Below, piece after piece: positions 45,300 through 56,609 of a DNA stretch of 64,000 nucleotides. Each line of letters begins with the position of its first letter. Positions within the stretch are counted from its first letter, which is position 1. Both the position numbers and the translations under genes were made by a program. The notes beneath the pieces were generated by a model. The model had not been told where the DNA came from. It searched no databases and saw only the letters and a list, made by a program, of their open reading frames with translations. The DNA is taken from contig JAUCBN010000054.1 in assembly GCA_035048815.1 (NCBI GenBank), positions 7,037,001 through 7,101,000 of the forward strand, written 5' to 3'. The stretch comes from Abelmoschus esculentus. Lineage: Eukaryota; Streptophyta; Magnoliopsida; Malvales; Malvaceae.

Positions 45300-48190
45300 A
45301 TAGGAGTGCGTGTGAAAGCATCTTCTAAGGTGATGGTCTCCATAGTCTTTATGTCATGTGGCCCAGAATAGTGCTTCAAGCGTTGGCCATTCACTTTGAA
45401 TTCATGCCCATCGTTTAGTGATTTGATCGTTACTGCTCCATGTGGGAAAACTCGAACAACTTCAAATGGGTCTGACCATCTGGATTTGAGTTTTCCTGGA
45501 AATAGTTTAAGCCTGGAGTTGAAAAGGAGGACATGCTGCCCCGGCAGGAACTGCCTAGGCAGTAACCTACGGTCGTGCCATCTTTTAGTTTTCTCTTTGT
45601 AGATCTTGGCATTCTCATAGGCTGCTGTTCAGAATTTTTCTATCTCATTGAGATCTAGCAGTCTTTTCTGTCCGGCTTTTTCCCAATCCATGTTTAAGTT
45701 CTTTACTGCACAATATGCTTTATGCTCGATTTCTACAGGCAAGTGGAAAGCTTTCCCGAAGACAAGCTTATATGGAGATGTTCCCAATGGGGTTTTGAAG
45801 GCTGTCCTGTAGGCCCATAAAGCATCATCGAGACAATAAGACCAATCCTTTCTAGATGGATTTACCACCTTTTCAAGGATCTGTTTTAGCTCCTTGTTGG
45901 ATATTTCAGCTTGCCCATTTGTCTGTGGATGATATGTCGTAGCGAGCCTATGGGTGATGCCGAGTTTCTTTAGTGTCGCGGCAATGAGTCTGTTATCAAA
46001 GTGTTTACCTTTATCACTTATTATTGCTCGAGGGATTCCAAATATTGTAAAAATATTTTTCTTGAGAAATTTTTGTACTGTCTTGGAATCATTGTGAGGT
46101 GTGGCGATTGCTTCGAACCACTTTGATACGTAATCCACTGCCACTAAGATGTAAAGATTTCCTTGGGATGATGGGAAGGGTCCCATGAAATCTATGCCCC
46201 AAACATCAAACAGTTTCACTTCCAATATGGGTTGTAATGACATCTCATGTCGTCTTGAAATATTGCTCGTGCGTTGGCATCGGTCACAACTCTTGTAATA
46301 GTCGTGGGCGTCCTTGTAGAGTGTGGGCCAGTAGAGGCCAGATTATAGTACCTTTGTTGTTGTTCTGTTTCATCCAAAATGCCCACCGCAAGGTGAATCA
46401 TGACAGTGCTGGAGTACTGCTTTCTGTTCTTCTTCTGGCACACATCTTCTTATAACCTGATCTGCATAATGTTTAAACAGAAGAGGGTAGTCCCAGAAAT
46501 AATGCTTTGCATTATGCTGAAACCTCTTCTTTTCGTTATGGTTAAGGTTATAAGGAATAATACCACTAACTAAATAATTAACAAGATCGGCATACCAGGG
46601 TTAGATGTTACTGCAGCAAGGTCTACTGTTAATTTTGCGGCGATGTATTCAAATAATGTCGCGGCAGCGTGGTTATATACTGCTGTAGTCTCTGTCTCGG
46701 CAATATCTCTTGCAGTTGTAACAATTTGTAATATTTGTTCATCTGGGAATGCATCTTGTATTTCTTCAAGTGAGTGGGTATTTTCTTTGTTCTCCAGTCT
46801 AGAGAGATGATCGGCCACCTGGATTTCTGTACCTTTTCGATCTTTGATTTCAACATCAAATTCTTGTAGAAGAAGGATCCATCTAATCAGTCTAGTCTTG
46901 GCATCCTTCTTTGAGAAGAGGTATTTAATTGCCGAATGATCAGTGTGGACAGTAACCTTTGTTCCGATAAGATACGATCGGAATTTGTCAAAAGCAAATA
47001 CTACTGTTAGTAATTCTTTTTCTGTTGTGGTATAATTGATTTGGGCATCATTAAGCGTTATAATAGCATAGTAGATCACATGGAACAAGTTGTTCTTTCT
47101 CTGCCCAAGTGCTGCCCCGACAGCATGATCGCTAGCGTCACACATCAATTCAAATGGCAAGGACCAGTCTGGTGGGATCACTATCGGTGCAATGATTAGC
47201 TTCTCCTTGAGAGTTTCAAATGCTTCAGTGCATTCCTCATTAAATTCGAATTTCCTATCTTGTTCAAGCAAATTGCAAAGAGGTTTAGAAATTTTGGAAA
47301 AATTTGAAATAAACCTTCTATAAAAACTTGCATGGCCCAAGAAGCTTCAAACTCCTTTCACAGAAATTGGTGGAGGTAAATTCTTTATCACATCAATCTT
47401 GGCTTTATCAACTTCGATTCCTTGTTATGATATTTTATGGCCCAATACTATGCCTTCATTTACCATAAAGTGACATTTTTTCCAATTCAGGACTAGATTG
47501 GATTCCTCACATCTTTGCAACACTTTTTCTAGATTGTCGAGGCAGTGATCAAAGCTATCTCCAAAGACTGAAAAATCATCCATGAATATCTCTAGGAAGT
47601 CCTCTATCATGTCAGAAAAAATTGCCAACATGCATCTTTGGAAGGTTGCCGGGGCATTGCAAAGGCCGAACGGCATCCTCCTAAATGTATAGGTTCCATA
47701 TGGGCAGGTGAAGGTGGTTTTTGCCTGGTCTTCTGGATCAATGGAAATTTGATTGTATCCTGAATAACCATCAAGAAAACAGTAATAAAGTTTACCAGCA
47801 AGTCTATCAAGCATTTCGTCAATAAAGGGTAAAGGGAAGTGATCCTTTTTTGTTGCCTTATTCAACTTGCGATAATCCATACAAACCCTCCAACCGGTCA
47901 CAATCTTGGTTGGGATTAATTCGTTGTTCTCGTTGGTTGTGATAGTCATGCCACCTTTCTTAGGTACACATTGTACCGGGCTTACCTATGCATTGTCAGA
48001 GATGGGATAGATAATTCCTGCATCAAGCCACTTGATTATTTCCTTACGTACTACCTCCTTCATAGCGTGGTTAAGTCTCCTCTGAGCTTCAACAGTGGGC
48101 TTATGGTCTTCTTCTAAAAGAATTTTATGCATGCATACCGTTGGGCTTCTAACTTGTATAAAGGGTTGGTTGGGTTGACCCTGGTCATAC
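45300..48190 (-). pseudogene. Element B pol: RT, RNase H, integrase
   Basis: Minus strand. A gag start MTRVNPTNPLYKL (48186 onwards) fuses after about 13 codons to RT at SPTVCMHKILLEEDHKP, deleting gag, protease and the start of RT. RT continues GWRVCMDYRKLNKATKKDHF, FYCFLDG-type sequence (YYCFLDGYSGYNQI) and IFMDDFSVFG. RNase H has CDASDHAVGAALGQR and HTDHSAIKYLF (47340-46570). Integrase runs about 46450-45300 with WGIDFMGPFPSS, IISDKGKHFDN and YHPQTNGQAEISNKE. Stops and shifts lie near 47424, 46570, 46220 and 45628. It is closely related to segment C but better preserved in integrase. Confidence 0.92.
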
Positions 48191-48270
48191 ACCAAGAAAA
48201 ACAAAGGTAAAATAAAAATAAAAAAATAAAAGAAACAAGAAAAATAAAGAAAACAAAATTTAGTTGCCAA

Positions 48271-48287
48271 CCCCGGCAACGGCGCCA
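48271..48287 (-). promoter_or_regulatory. Element B primer-binding site (tRNA-Asp type)
   Basis: Minus strand TGGCGCCGTTGCCGGGG, the established Athila primer-binding site complementary to the 3' end of tRNA-Asp, located 6 bases inside the 5' LTR (LTR end CGCGACA, then AGTTTT). Confidence 0.92.
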
Positions 48288-48293
48288 AAAACT

Positions 48294-49616
48294 TGTCGCG
48301 TGTCAAAAGTGTGCGTTTAGTGAAAGTGGACACATCGCAAGTAATAAGTGATAAGTAATTATCGGATTATCATCTCCACAGGGATTGTTATACTCAATAT
48401 GTCTTCTTCGTCTTCCTGTTCTGTAGAAAGAAGTAAAATACAAGTAATTTGGGTTGTGATGGAACTAAAATAAAACAACTAAATAAAATAAAGAGATTTG
48501 AATAGTAGAGAGAGAGGTCAGGATCCAGTTGCGTTGTATTGTGGAATTGATTGACTTGTCTCTTCCCAATGCAATCGTATATCACTGCCTCGGCAGCACT
48601 ATAGATTACTGCCTTGGCAGCGACGATACTGTCCACCGCGACAATCCCTTGCTCGTGGGTGGACTTTACCAAAGTTCGGCAAAGTATCCTTGGATGACTC
48701 CGCTTATCCCTAAGTCGAAGTACTTTGATGACTAGTCCTTGATGATACCTCCCGGCGTGAATCAATTATACTCACCAACCAATCTCACACTTCTTTTAGC
48801 CGCTGAAACTCTTAACCTATCCCTAGGCCGAGTTAGTATTTCGCGATTGAAACACCGTACTTATCCCTTTCGTGAATCTAACTCTCCCGAGTCTAGATAA
48901 ATGGATTACTCACAAACTTCTCTCCCGAGCCTGAATGCAAGAACAAGGAATAACAAAGGATAAGCAAACCTTGATAGTTTTATTTCATTGAGACAAAGAC
49001 AAAGTACAATCTCCTCTCACAAATACTAACAACCTTCACCTAAATCCTAAGAAAGCTTAGAACATCCTTGAGAGAAAGAAAACAAGGAATTTATGAATCG
49101 GCTCTCTCTCTAGGTATTGATTTCTAATACATTGGACGGCTAGGTATTTATATAGGCTTGACCTAGGGCAAACCTTTCCTAAGTAGAATACAACTTGGAG
49201 TAGGGAACAAGTCATGTACATAATTAAAATATTTCCAAGTTTAATTCAACTAAGAGGCTTTCCCGCGTGGTCTTGTCTTGGGCTTTTCCTCATGCTAGAC
49301 AGCTCCGATCCATGTGTTTTATGTCCAGACACGTCCCTTAGATTTTTCTCTTCCAATCGCCTACAGTCTTGCTTCCTGGCTCTCAGTTGTTGCCTCGGCA
49401 TCAGGTCCTGCCCCGGCCATGTTGCTACCGCGGCACTTGTTCTCCTGCACAGATATAAAAATACAGTAAAACTTGCATTTTCTGTAAATATTATCTTCAT
49501 AAGCTTAACTTCTAAATATATCACATTAAGTACATGCATTGGTCTGAGTGGGTGTAAATTCGGTGATTAATGCCCATAAAAGGTGTAAAAAGTGATAATG
49601 AGTTGAGCACTTATCA
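48294..49616 (-). repeat. Element B 5' LTR
   Basis: 1323 bp, ends TGTCGCGTG and GCACTTATCA, matching 42783-44086. TATA-like TATTTATATAGGC (plus-strand view) near 49145-49157 in the expected place for a minus-strand promoter. Confidence 0.92.
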
Positions 49617-49749
49617 ATCTTCATAAGTTATAAAAGCAGAATATCTAAATATCTCACATTAAGTACATGCTTTAGTCCAAGTAGGTGTAGATTAGGTGAT
49701 TATTGTCCATGAAAGGTGTAAAAAGTGATAGTGAATTAAGCACTTATGA

Positions 49750-49905
49750 GTCTTCATTGCTTGTCTTCATGTAGAATACAAATAGCCTCCAAAGATGACG
49801 AAGAAGTGACTTTAATGCCTTGATTATTTGCATAATGATGGCCTTCATTTGTATGAATAAAAATCAGCTTTGAATTGACTTGAATATGTAAATAAAGAAG
49901 ACCTT
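49750..49905. repeat. Right copy of the direct duplication flanking the nest
   Basis: Matches 29102-29297 in the same orientation with few differences (shared CATTGCTTGTCTTCATGTAG). It starts immediately after the outer end of the segment A LTR. Confidence 0.85.
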
Positions 49906-50690
49906 TAATGACTTTTCTCATGGATGAATATGAAAGGAATCTTCCTTGGCTCAAAATCACACAAATCATCCTTGCATAAAATTCACGAATGAAAATTCCA
50001 GATTGCACTGTCTTCGGTAAATCGATCATATCTCAAGCTTCTGATATCGGTTTAAGGTGATTCAAAAGGCGTTGTAAAGATAAGAGATAGAGGAACAAAC
50101 TTGAAATAGACTTCAAGACTCAATTCATACCGGATCTAATTCAAAAATAGAGATCAATCTGACATGTATTCTTGCATTTGGTGTGTCTGTTCATCTCCCT
50201 TCATTCACCTAACAAAAAGGTAAACTTTATTTATATTTTAATTAAAAAAAAGGCATATAAAAATATAAGAATTAGTTTGATTAATGCACTAGTTTAATGA
50301 ATGAACTAGTTTGATCAATGAACTAACTTTATTAATGACTACATGCATGAATGAAATAGTTTATTTAAATGACTAGATAAACTACTTCCCTAAATGAACT
50401 AGATGCTTAAATACTATGCAGGCTTAAATGATCAGCAAACTTATTTAATGCATTGGTATGTATAAAAAATTTATATTCTCATGCAAAATTATGCATGAGC
50501 AAAATAAAGTGATCCTCCCTTGTTAATTCCACTTCCCCATGTTCAAAGCTTGATGTGAACAAGCTTTCCATGGCTGATTGAAACTTCTTGGCCCTTGCAC
50601 GTGTGATGGGGCCACTTGGGTACCCCTCCGGGTCCTTTTCATTGGTGCTCATATCAGTTATCATCCACATATACAACAATATACAATGTG
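49906..50690 (-). mobile_element. Gypsy-like element D, right part
   Basis: On the minus strand a short frame (50697-50479) reads MSTNEKDPEGYPSGPITRAR, then AKKFQSAMESL. GPITRARAKK is a phrase typical of plant gypsy polyprotein segments. The rest is non-coding, with about seven loose repeats of ATGAACTAGTTT-like words at 50275-50410. Together with 28251-29297 it makes up the element that hosts the Athila nest. Its type is uncertain. Confidence 0.55.
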
Positions 50691-53565
50691 TCACCATTAT
50701 TCAAACAAATAAAGAGAGATGTATCGGCTGAAGAAGATTGAAAACCTAAATCACACAAAAAGTCTCTATGCTTTGTAAAACAGTTTCTTGGTGATTGACG
50801 CAGGCCATAGAGGGCCTTCTTCAGCTTACATACAAGAGGGGAATCATTGATATCATACTACACAAAGCCCTCAGGTTGCTTCATATAAACCATCCTCAAG
50901 AAGATCCCCTTTAAGAAACACATTATTGACATCAACTTGATGCACCTGTCAATTATTAAGAACAACTAAGGAAAACACAACATTGCCTGTGAAAAATTTG
51001 AAAACTGGGCTAAAAGTTTTAAGAAAATCATGTCCTGACACTTTTGAATAACCCTTGGCCACTAATCTTGCCTTAAATCTGTCAACAGTACCATCAGAGT
51101 TGAGTTTGATCCGAAACAACCACTTTGAACCAATAGCTTTTCGATCAGCTGACAATGAGACCAACTCCCAAGTATTGTTGTTAATAAGAGCATTGTACTC
51201 ATCATAAACAGAATCCTTCCATTTTGGTATATTCAAAGCTTGCTGAATATTCTCAAAAGTAGAATAAACCTCAACATTATAGAGTTTAGGTTTGAATATA
51301 CATGTCTTACTCCTTGTAACCATTCTGTGTTTGTTTATAGGAACCCCAACTTCCTGACTAGCTGGCTGTGTAGTTGCAATAGGACTTGGAGGACTAGTTT
51401 CATTAGGACCATCCTCAGCTTTAGGTTCATGGACTGAGTTAGTAGTCGAATCCTTCATAGGTGGATTAATCCCGACTTTTGTAAGATCAGTTGGCAAGTC
51501 TTCAGGTTCATGGAATGAGTTAGTAGCCGGATCCTCCACAGGTGGATTATCCCCAACTTCTGTAGGATCAACTGACAAGTTATCTAATGTAGGAATTTTG
51601 GTAGACTCATCGTGTTCTCCAGTAGCAGTAGAAGGATCAAGAACATTACTAGTGCTTGGAGCTGAAGATGCTGGGTTACATGGTATAGGTGAAGACTGGG
51701 ATCATAATTCTTCTTGTAGATTATCAGTTGTGACAGGGATCGCAGGTGGTGCTGGTGCATTAGGAATGAAAGGGAACTCAGCAAATGTAAACACTAATGG
51801 ACAATTATCCTTTTTATTTTGTGCAAAAGGAAGCACACTTTCATTGAAGTTCACATGTCTTGATACATACACACGACCATTGTTGTCCATGCATTGGTAT
51901 CCATGATGTTTAGGAGAGTATCCTAGAAAAACACAGGTTTTGGACCTAAACTCGAACTTGTGTTTATTGTAATCTCGAAGGCATGGAAAGAACTGACAAC
52001 CAAACACTTGTAAAAATGAGTGATGGGGCTTTCTCCCATGTAGTTTCTCATAAGGTGATAATCCATCCAGGGCTTTTGAAGGCATCTTGTTGATTAGAAA
52101 TACAACAGGCTGAACAGAAAAAGACCAATATTTCAATAGAGCCAAATCATGTGCTAAAAGAGTGAGAGTTGTATCAACTACGTGTCTATGCTTTCGTTCA
52201 ACAACACCATTTTGTGCAAACGTGTGTGGGCAGGTAAGCCTGTGTTGGATTCCTAATTTAACTAACTCAGGGACCAAAGCCATGAATTCACCTCCACCAT
52301 CAGTTTGGAGAGCAGAAATAGTAGAACTGAATTGTTTTTTCACGATGGATAGAAATTAATTAAAAACAATAACCGCATCTTATTTGAATTTTAATAGAAA
52401 AATCCAAAAATTCCTTGAGCACATATCAACAAAGAAAATAAAGTATAGCCACCAAATAGGTTGTGTGGGAGCAGGTCCCCATAGATCTTCCTCAACAAGT
52501 TCAAAACACTTAGCATATTCAGTATTAGACTCCTTAAAGGGAAGTCTTGTACTCTTTCCTAGCTGACAAGTAGTACAAAGAACTCCAGTATTCAAAGGAA
52601 TACTTTTATTTAAGACCATACTAACTAAATTGGAAGAGGCATGACCCAAACGCTGATGCCATAGCCAAAACGAGTGAGAATCCATGCTGGGAGGAGAAGC
52701 AGGTTGTGTTGACACATTATTGCAGTAGGAATTGCGGATGACATTGTCAAAATATTACAAACCATCCTCCGGTCCTCCTTGTATCAAGACTTTATCAGTT
52801 ACTTCATCCCTAACACAACAACCATCAACATGAAATTCGAGATACATATTATTATCGCTTGTAAACCTAGAGACTGATAGCAAATTTCTAGTGATATGAG
52901 GAACACATAATAGGTTATCAATGATAAGAGAACCAGACATAGTAACAAGTGTAGTTTGAGCAATGTGTGTGATATGCACAGTGGAACCATCACCAAGATA
53001 GACCTTACCAGTTCCTGAATATAGAGTCCCATGCTGAGCAAGAGTATGAGTAACATTATGAGTGGCACCTGAATCAGGAAACCACCTATCATCAGTAGAG
53101 ATAAATCCTTAGGTAACTAGAGAATTTACCTGCACTGTATCAGGAGTTGGTTCAAGAGCAGCAGTTGGAGTTTCAAAAACAAAAAAAGGATCATAACATG
53201 GAACTTCCGACTCAGATGAATAGTGGTACACATTGGCTTGAGCTCTCTCTGTTCCCTCATTTGAAGATAAAGCAAATGTCTTGAAATTTTGATCAAATAG
53301 ATACCAACAACGATCAACAAGATGGCCTATCTTACCACATAACTGACATTGTGGTCGAGATCGACCACGAAATTTACCACCATGCACAGGCGACCCTCGT
53401 GCTCGATTACCACTGAACTGAGGCTGATAACCACCTCTAGGTATATAATATTGTTTATCATTATTAAACTGAGTCAAATTAATAAATGATGATACACGCA
53501 TTTGATTGAGTAGACTTCTTTCTGCATCACAAAGAAATATTGACTTATGTAGGCTGATCAACATT
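50691..53565 (-). pseudogene. Copia element E, 5' part: gag end, protease, integrase, RT start
   Basis: Minus strand. Gag ends with a zinc knuckle CQLCGKIGHLVDRCW (about 53340-53295). Protease has WFPDSGATHNVT (about 53085). The pre-integrase domain shows WHQRLGHAS and CTTCQLGKS. The integrase core has TDGGGEF and HTFAQNGVVERKHR (about 52300-52170), then WSFSVQPVVFLINKMPS. A linker holds Pro/Ser-rich sequence (51780-51330). RT starts WKDSVYDEYNALINNNTWEL and GSKWLFRIKLNSDGTVDRFK and stops just after VVYVDD near 50660. Stop codons near 53110, 52755, 52350, 51700 and 50949 inactivate it. The 5' LTR and gag start are missing at 53565. The rest of RT is at 28250-27284. Confidence 0.92.
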
Positions 53566-56500
53566 TGATTATTGACTTATGTGAATATATGATTAAATGT
53601 ATTGATAAAACCTTATTCATGGAAATGAACGTTCGGCTTTAAACAATATTGCCTATTCTATATTAAAGACAAATAATGAAGAAATATAGTATTTATTCAA
53701 TATATGATTAAATTGCTTATTTGATATGAAATATTGTAATATTAAAACCATATATTTAAATATAAGGTTATCGTGGATTTCTTAAATAAGTGTTATGATA
53801 TTTTTGTGATAATACTGCAAATATTTTATTAAGGTAATATTTCTTAATGATCTAATAAATATATATATACATATATTATGAAAATTTTAATATCATAAGT
53901 TATGATATTCGTTTAATAATAATATTTTGATATTATTATATTTAGGATAATTTATTTATTTCAAAAATAATATTGACCTTAATGTTGAATATGACATGAA
54001 GATAATTATTATTTGTGCTTGGAAACACTTTGGATTATTATTTTAATTAATAATTTTCTTTGAGAAAGTGTAAACACAAAGAATATCTAGATTGGTTTGG
54101 AAACAAAGATCTAGTAAATAATTCGTTTTGGGAATTATTTCCTACCGTTTTAATAGATTTACTTGATCTTCCAAACAACAATCAAATAAATTTAAATAAA
54201 AGGATTAATTCATTTTGAAGAATTAAGTTGCTTTGATATATATGTTTGGGTTTTAGTGCCACTGATCCTAATATTTAAGAGAAATAAATCACTGAATTTA
54301 TTTCTTTATTAGAATCTTATGTTGATTCTAATTTTTGAAGGAAAATAAATTATCTGGGGGGTTTTCTTGGGAATCTTACATGATTCTACTTAGAAAAATA
54401 AATCGGTAAGTTTATTTTCTTAAAAAACAATAAATCATTATATTTATTTTGGAAATAAACCGTTTGAATTTATTTTAAAGAAAATAAATCAGATTTATTA
54501 TTTAGTGACAATAAAGGATGATTCTAACTTGAAAATAAATCAGTGAATTTATTTCATGTGAAGTTTAAAATTTGAGATATAGTAAATAAATTTGTTTTCA
54601 GAAAATTAATTCCTGTTGTTATAACGGATTTACTTGATCTTTTTTTTTCAAACAAAGTGAACAAATTTTTTTTAACAGAATTTGTTAGTGTAAGTAACAT
54701 TGGTTACTAATTCTATAATGTTGATTCGACTATGATCTCGAATCAAAGCATATAAGAAACTTGTTCTCTATGTTAAAATTCTTAAAGCCTATTCTGATGT
54801 ATATTATGAAATACATATTATTTAAAATTGACTTAAGAATTATGAGGGTCATTGGACCATAAATGAAGATGTTAGTGCTAAGAAATTCTTAGTGATTGAT
54901 TCCAAATTATAGTGAATCAAAGGCAGTGACTTAATTGATCACTCATACTTGAACTTCCATAAACGGGTGATTGAAAGAAATATTAAAAGTGCATGTCCAG
55001 GATTGGTTCTTTGAAAAGACTTGATAATTAAGCATGCCTAGTGCACCACCTCTCTTATCATAAGTTACCTACCTGGTGCACTGTTTAATATTATTCTTTA
55101 TATTAAAATCGTGTGGACTTTGGTTTTAGGGTTCTAGTTTACTAAAATCCTATCATTTAACAAAAGTTGGAAATTTTAATTTTTTCCTGATTTTTAGTCT
55201 TCGACTAAATTTCTGACGTTTAACAAATTTATAAAATTTTGATTGTGACTATGTGACACAATCATAGAAATTCATAAGGAAAAATTTCAGAACGTGACAA
55301 CAAAGATGTTGTATATCTGATCATGATAAACTTGATCAAAAGAAGATCATTCTTCCACAATTACTCCATAATTAACATAAGCCTTAAAAAAGAATTAGAA
55401 CATAATGTGGTTGTCGACGGTTAAAGGTTTATTCAGTGGAAGACTTGTCTTTCCTAGGTCTAAGGGCTGGCTTATATAGACCAAGGCTAGGTTAAAGTCT
55501 CCATTGATATTATGAGTTCTAAAGAAATAAAATAAGAATTTATATTAAAATACCCTTTATTTTATTTCCTAAAATTGCTCCTTTGAATTCTTGAGATTAA
55601 ATAGTAATTAATTACATGTACATATATTAGATAAAAAACAAATCAAATTAAAAAAAATAATAGCCATATAGCATTTATATGTAAGTTTTTTTTATGATCA
55701 TCGATATTTAATCAATCGGTTGAATAATTTAGATCGGATATTGTAAAAACCCATTATAAGATAACTATCTTAATCCAATTTATTTTATAGTATTCACAAT
55801 GTCATGATTCAACTCTTGATTAAAAAATCACGTCATCTCGTTATATCAAATAATAATTGATTATATGCATATATATTATAACAAATTGTATCATAGACTC
55901 ATTCCACCATTTTATATATAATTCCAAAAAAAAACTATTTATTTTATTAATTTTAATCGATATATTGGATTATTCTAAAATTTTCAAATCATTTTGTCAA
56001 TGAAAGAGACTATGCATTTGATACTATGTCTCCTCTAATCCCTTCTAAAAAGATTCTTTTATTAAATTTTCTCAAAATTATATCTTAATTTTCAGTTTGA
56101 CCCTTATGATTTCTTTATAAAAAGGGATACCTCAACTATCAACTTGTTCCCTATTTATTCCAAACAAATCAGGTCTATATGATATGTTTTTCGTAGTCAT
56201 TTATCACATGAGCTTTACAACTAATTTCGTAAAATTTAGTAGGCACAATGAATCAAAAAAAAAAAAAATAGGAGACAAATTGAGAAAAACAAGTAGAGTT
56301 TAGGGGTAAAAAGTGTATTACATCTTTATTTATGATATCAAAAGGGATATCATCATGTTTAATACAAATAACAGACATACTATATATATATATAGTATCC
56401 TCAAAGCTGATTTTCCTTTGGAGAAATCTGTAGTACTGCAAATATCAGATACACTGTGACTAAAAGGAGAATAGCTGCGCTTTTCCCGACCAACGTCTCT

Positions 56501-56609
56501 CAAGTTCATTGATATTATGGCATCTTAGGTACCTGTAACATGGGAAAACAAGTAATAATAGATTTTACCTGTAATAATGGATTGTTTTGTTAACAACAAT
56601 GTAGATTGT
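53566..56609. other. AT-rich intergenic DNA, no gene identified
   Basis: No coding region. The stretch 54280-54560 is an array of short palindromes (separate entry). The stretch 55370-55500 (GTCGACGGTTAAAGG, then CTTATATAGACC) resembles part of an LTR in composition, but no partner is seen. Confidence 0.55.
54280..54560. repeat. Array of AAATAAATC...GAATTTATTT palindromes
   Basis: About five repeats of a hairpin-forming pair, AAATAAATCA followed within a few bases by GAATTTATTTC or a close variant (near 54286, 54400, 54430, 54460 and 54533), interspersed with TGATTCTA words. Confidence 0.65.

Larger units (their letters stand above)
42783..49616 (-). mobile_element. Athila element B, complete ends but internally deleted
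   Basis: A minus-strand element with both LTRs (42783-44086 and 48294-49616), an intact primer-binding site and pol. It is inserted in the segment A LTR with target duplication ATCTT (42776-42780 and 49617-49621). Two extra bases, CT at 42781-42782, lie between the duplication and the left LTR. They match the two bases that follow the LTR in the intact primer-binding region. Most of gag-protease and the N-terminal part of the third ORF are deleted. The LTRs are about 95 percent alike by eye, so B is younger than segments A and C. Confidence 0.93.
38072..49749 (-). repeat. Segment A 5' LTR, split into three pieces
   Basis: Pieces 38072-38164, about 41640-42780 and 49617-49749 join to about 1.36 kb, collinear with the intact segment C LTR read in reverse. 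Inner end TGTTGCGTG (38072) and outer end GCACTTATGA (49740-49749, from GCACTTATCA). The first gap is the solo-LTR-like insertion with GGGAT duplicated. The second is element B with ATCTT duplicated. The outer end joins element D directly. Confidence 0.9.
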
